Assembly (NCBI GenBank): GCA_964373615.1
Contig: CAYJVP010000026.1
Coordinates: forward strand, 1 to 13,729
Direction of reading: 5' to 3'
DNA: 13,729 nt
Source: CAYJVP01 sp964373615
GTDB taxonomy: Bacteria; Patescibacteriota; Patescibacteriia; UBA9934; GWF2-40-263
Shown here one piece after another: positions 12,256-13,729 of this stretch. Position numbers and translations under genes: made by a program. Positions within the stretch are counted from its first letter, which is position 1, and the number at the start of each line of letters is the position of its first letter. Under the pieces are notes generated by a model. That model was not told the DNA's origin and ran no database searches. It worked only from the letters and a program-made list of their open reading frames with translations.

Positions 12256-12647
12256 TTCTTTTTCTTCGCGCGCAAGACCTCGGGCTCTTTGAAGCGGCGA
12301 TGGATGACCATGGTCGAACAATTTTCGCGAGCCTTTCGGCGCCTCCGGAGCGATTTCTCTCATCTCTGCAGGAGCTGATGGACGAGTGGGGCGCCTCTTG
12401 GAAGTCGCTTGAGCGCGTGGTTGTTGTGAGTGGACCCGGGTCATTCACCGCGACTCGCATGGTTGTGACCATCGCAAACGCCATTGCCTTTGCAGAGAAT
12501 ATCCCCGTGACCGGATTTCCCAACCCCGAACGCTTGGAGCTCGAGGAGCTTGTTCGACAACAGATGTGGACGACCGTGTCGGGAGGTCAACCGTTTGCAA
12601 CGCCGCTCTACGACCGGCCGCCGAACATCACGGCGCGAAAGCGTTGA
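12252..12647 (+). CDS. tsaB: TsaB-like protein, short form (tRNA threonylcarbamoyladenosine biosynthesis)
   Basis: TsaB partners TsaD and TsaE to add threonylcarbamoyl to A37 of ANN-decoding tRNAs. The signature VVVVSGPGSFTATRM at 56-70, followed by VVTIANAIAFAENIPVTGFP at 71-90, matches the GPGSFTGLR...AKGLAFxxxIP motif. Length is only 131 residues against about 220 in E. coli. The C terminus PLYDRPPNITARKR resembles the normal TsaB end (P-x-Y-x-R), so the missing part looks like the internal second ASKHA subdomain rather than a frameshift. The four-base overlap with the upstream gene and the one-base gap to the next argue for an intact gene. Confidence 0.75.
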   Translation: MILFLRAQDLGLFEAAMDDHGRTIFASLSAPPERFLSSLQELMDEWGASWKSLERVVVVSGPGSFTATRMVVTIANAIAFAENIPVTGFPNPERLELEELVRQQMWTTVSGGQPFATPLYDRPPNITARKR

Positions 12648-12648
12648 T

Positions 12649-12927
12649 ATGCGTCAGGTTCACCTGCGCATCCTCGGATCCGTGCAAGGAGTCGGGTTCC
12701 GTTTTCTCGCAAAACGGGAAGCAGAACGCTTGGGGATAAATGGTTGGATTCGCAACCGGGCGGATGGTACTGTGGAAGCAGTGGGATGCGGCCTTGCCGA
12801 GCGCGTCGAGGTGTTTGTGCAGTGGTGCAAAAACGGGCCCTCTGGCTCGCGCGTGGAGTCCGTTGAGCTTCTTCCAGACGTGGAAGAATGCCAGTTTCGC
12901 GACTTTCAAATCCTTCATGATTATTAA
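12649..12927 (+). CDS. Acylphosphatase
   Basis: Acylphosphatases hydrolyse the carboxyl-phosphate bond of acyl phosphates such as carbamoyl phosphate. The 92 residues fit the family: GSVQGVGFRFLAKREAERLG at 10-29 includes the catalytic Arg18, and NGWIRNRADGTVEAVG at 31-46 includes the catalytic Asn36. The C-terminal strand with FRDFQIL is also usual. The ATG at 12649 is one base after the tsaB stop and gives the normal N terminus; an in-frame TTG/ATG region at 12550 would add 33 residues from inside tsaB. Its placement directly after TsaB, whose pathway makes a carbamoyl-type intermediate, is suggestive, but a functional link is only inference. Confidence 0.9.
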   Translation: MRQVHLRILGSVQGVGFRFLAKREAERLGINGWIRNRADGTVEAVGCGLAERVEVFVQWCKNGPSGSRVESVELLPDVEECQFRDFQILHDY

Positions 12928-12941
12928 ATGAGTGGTTTTTT

Positions 12942-13625
12942 ATGCAAGATGTTTTTGATCTCGGCATTGTCCAAGGCACGCTCCTCAAGCTTTGGGAGGG
13001 AATCCTCTCCTATCTTCCGGAGCTCGTGGGTGCGATCATCGTGTTCCTTATCGGGCTTATTGTGGCGTCGGTCCTGCGCCGGGTCATTGTGAAAGTCGTA
13101 GAGGTTTTGAAGCTGGACGAACTCGCGCGGAAGTTTGAGTTACGCCAAGCGCTCGAACGCTACGGCATGCGGCTCCACATTGGTAATCTTTTGGGATGGA
13201 TCGTGAAGTGGTTTGTGATCATCGTGGCGCTCATTGCGGCGACGGATATCCTTGGCTGGCGGGAGGTGTCTGTGTACCTGCGCGACGTCGTGGGCTACAT
13301 CCCAAATGTGATTATCGCCGTTGTCATTCTGCTTGCGGGGATTCTGCTTGCCAATTTCGTACAGCGCGTGGTCAAGTCTGCGGTTGAGGCGGCAAAACTT
13401 TCTTCCTCGGATTTCCTCTCGGGCATCGCGCGTTGGGCGATCTTAATTTTTACGTTCATGGCGGCGCTCGTCCAGCTTCAGATCGCGCAGGACTTGATTC
13501 GCGTGCTGTTTACGGGGCTCGTTGCCATGCTGGCCTTGGCCGGTGGTCTCGCCTTCGGACTTGGCGGACGGGATCACGCCCAACGATTCCTCGACCGTTT
13601 GCGTCGGGATATCTCTTCACAATAA
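12942..13625 (+). CDS. MscS-like / conserved-TM-helix membrane protein (pore part only)
   Basis: A 227-residue protein with five hydrophobic segments at about 25-47, 85-105, 118-140, 162-180 and 185-208. Two parts (near 25-48 and 118-145) look like the 'conserved TM helix' repeat (PF05552): PELVGAIIVFLIGLIVASVL and PNVIIAVVILLAGILLANFV. The end LALAGGLAFGLGGRDHAQRF matches the glycine/alanine-rich pore helix of MscS-like channels. The beta domain and cytoplasmic cage that follow it in MscS are absent; only about 20 residues remain after the pore motif. It is 14 bases beyond the acylphosphatase stop, with no evident ribosome-binding site. A strong terminator follows. Mechanosensitive function is inferred only. 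Confidence 0.8.
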   Translation: MQDVFDLGIVQGTLLKLWEGILSYLPELVGAIIVFLIGLIVASVLRRVIVKVVEVLKLDELARKFELRQALERYGMRLHIGNLLGWIVKWFVIIVALIAATDILGWREVSVYLRDVVGYIPNVIIAVVILLAGILLANFVQRVVKSAVEAAKLSSSDFLSGIARWAILIFTFMAALVQLQIAQDLIRVLFTGLVAMLALAGGLAFGLGGRDHAQRFLDRLRRDISSQ

Positions 13626-13634
13626 TTCGTGTGT

Positions 13635-13672
13635 CAATCCCAGGGGACGACGCGACCCCTGGGATTGTTTTT
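13635..13672 (+). terminator. Strong intrinsic terminator
   Basis: CAATCCCAGGGG (13635-13646), a nine-base loop, and CCCCTGGGATTG (13656-13667) form a perfect 12-bp stem, followed by T5 at 13668-13672. Confidence 0.9.
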
Positions 13673-13693
13673 GATTGAAAAACCTGCTAGAGT
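13665..13693 (+). promoter_or_regulatory. Possible promoter for the next gene
   Basis: TTGTTT at 13665-13670, a 17-base spacer, then TAGAGT at 13688-13693 with TG at 13685-13686. The -35 box overlaps the end of the terminator hairpin. Start would be close to the ATG at 13704. Confidence 0.35.
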
Positions 13694-13703
13694 TTTCCGG
13701 ATT

Positions 13704-13729
13704 ATGACGCCGCTTCAGAACACGCACCG
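13704..13729 (+). CDS. Possible start of the next gene (3' partial)
   Basis: An ATG at 13704 opens a frame reading MTPLQNTH before the window ends. It lies ten bases after a promoter-like -10 box, so it could be near-leaderless like the gene at 1662. Too short to identify. Confidence 0.3.

Noticed and set aside
1..13729. CRISPR array, complete insertion sequence, rRNA or tRNA genes
   Set aside because: No regularly spaced direct repeats, no transposase motif and no conserved RNA cores were seen on either strand.

Overview
The window looks like a piece of a small bacterial genome of the Candidate Phyla Radiation (Patescibacteria). This is inference from content, not from a phylogenetic marker search. 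Supporting points are tightly packed genes with ATGA overlaps, a TsaB of only about 130 residues, an archaeal-type uridylate kinase-like protein, a winged-helix protein fused to a degenerate nucleotidyltransferase fold, a membrane-anchored C39-like protease, and a large membrane protein with a degenerate PP2C-like front end.

Layout. (1) 1-1590, plus strand: the 3' part of an EamA-type transporter, a promoter, a 64-residue one-pass membrane protein and a cyclophilin lipoprotein, closed by a terminator. (2) 1596-6159, plus strand: a perfect 14-bp palindrome, a promoter so close to its start codon that the mRNA should be leaderless, then a six-gene run: RecB/DEDD-type nuclease, C39-like protease, four-helix membrane protein, xseA, xseB, and a PF04020 membrane protein. 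A terminator closes it. (3) 6160-7711: a PyrH-like kinase facing a convergent purine nucleoside phosphorylase gene, which has its own promoter and terminator and codon use unlike its neighbours. (4) 7778-9226, plus strand: the L10-L12 ribosomal operon. Its promoter lies about 390 bases upstream of rplJ. The leader holds a small hairpin system, a terminator-like hairpin and a very long hairpin of about 208 bases. (5) 9239-9365: a second long hairpin. (6) 9369-11549, minus strand: a 726-residue PP2C-like/membrane/beta-propeller protein. (7) 11582-13672, plus strand: a divergently transcribed regulator, tsaB, acylphosphatase and a MscS-like pore protein, then a terminator and the probable start of one more gene.

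The strongest unusual signal is a population of palindromic elements. One, exactly 57 bp long, sits in frame inside the 5' end of rplL and adds a Gly/Ser-rich stretch to L7/L12. Two share the end motifs CCTGAGCG and GTCGAAGGG and occupy the rplJ leader. Another long one lies just past rplL. In the 208-base hairpin every non-Watson-Crick stem pair bar one is a G-U pair when read as plus-strand RNA, which hints at a functional transcript.

How genes work together: the 1662-6132 run combines a predicted nuclease with both exonuclease VII subunits, so a DNA repair or DNA breakdown role is likely. The kinase and phosphorylase next to it fit nucleotide salvage, though they are not co-transcribed. 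No CRISPR array, tRNA, rRNA or intact insertion sequence was found.
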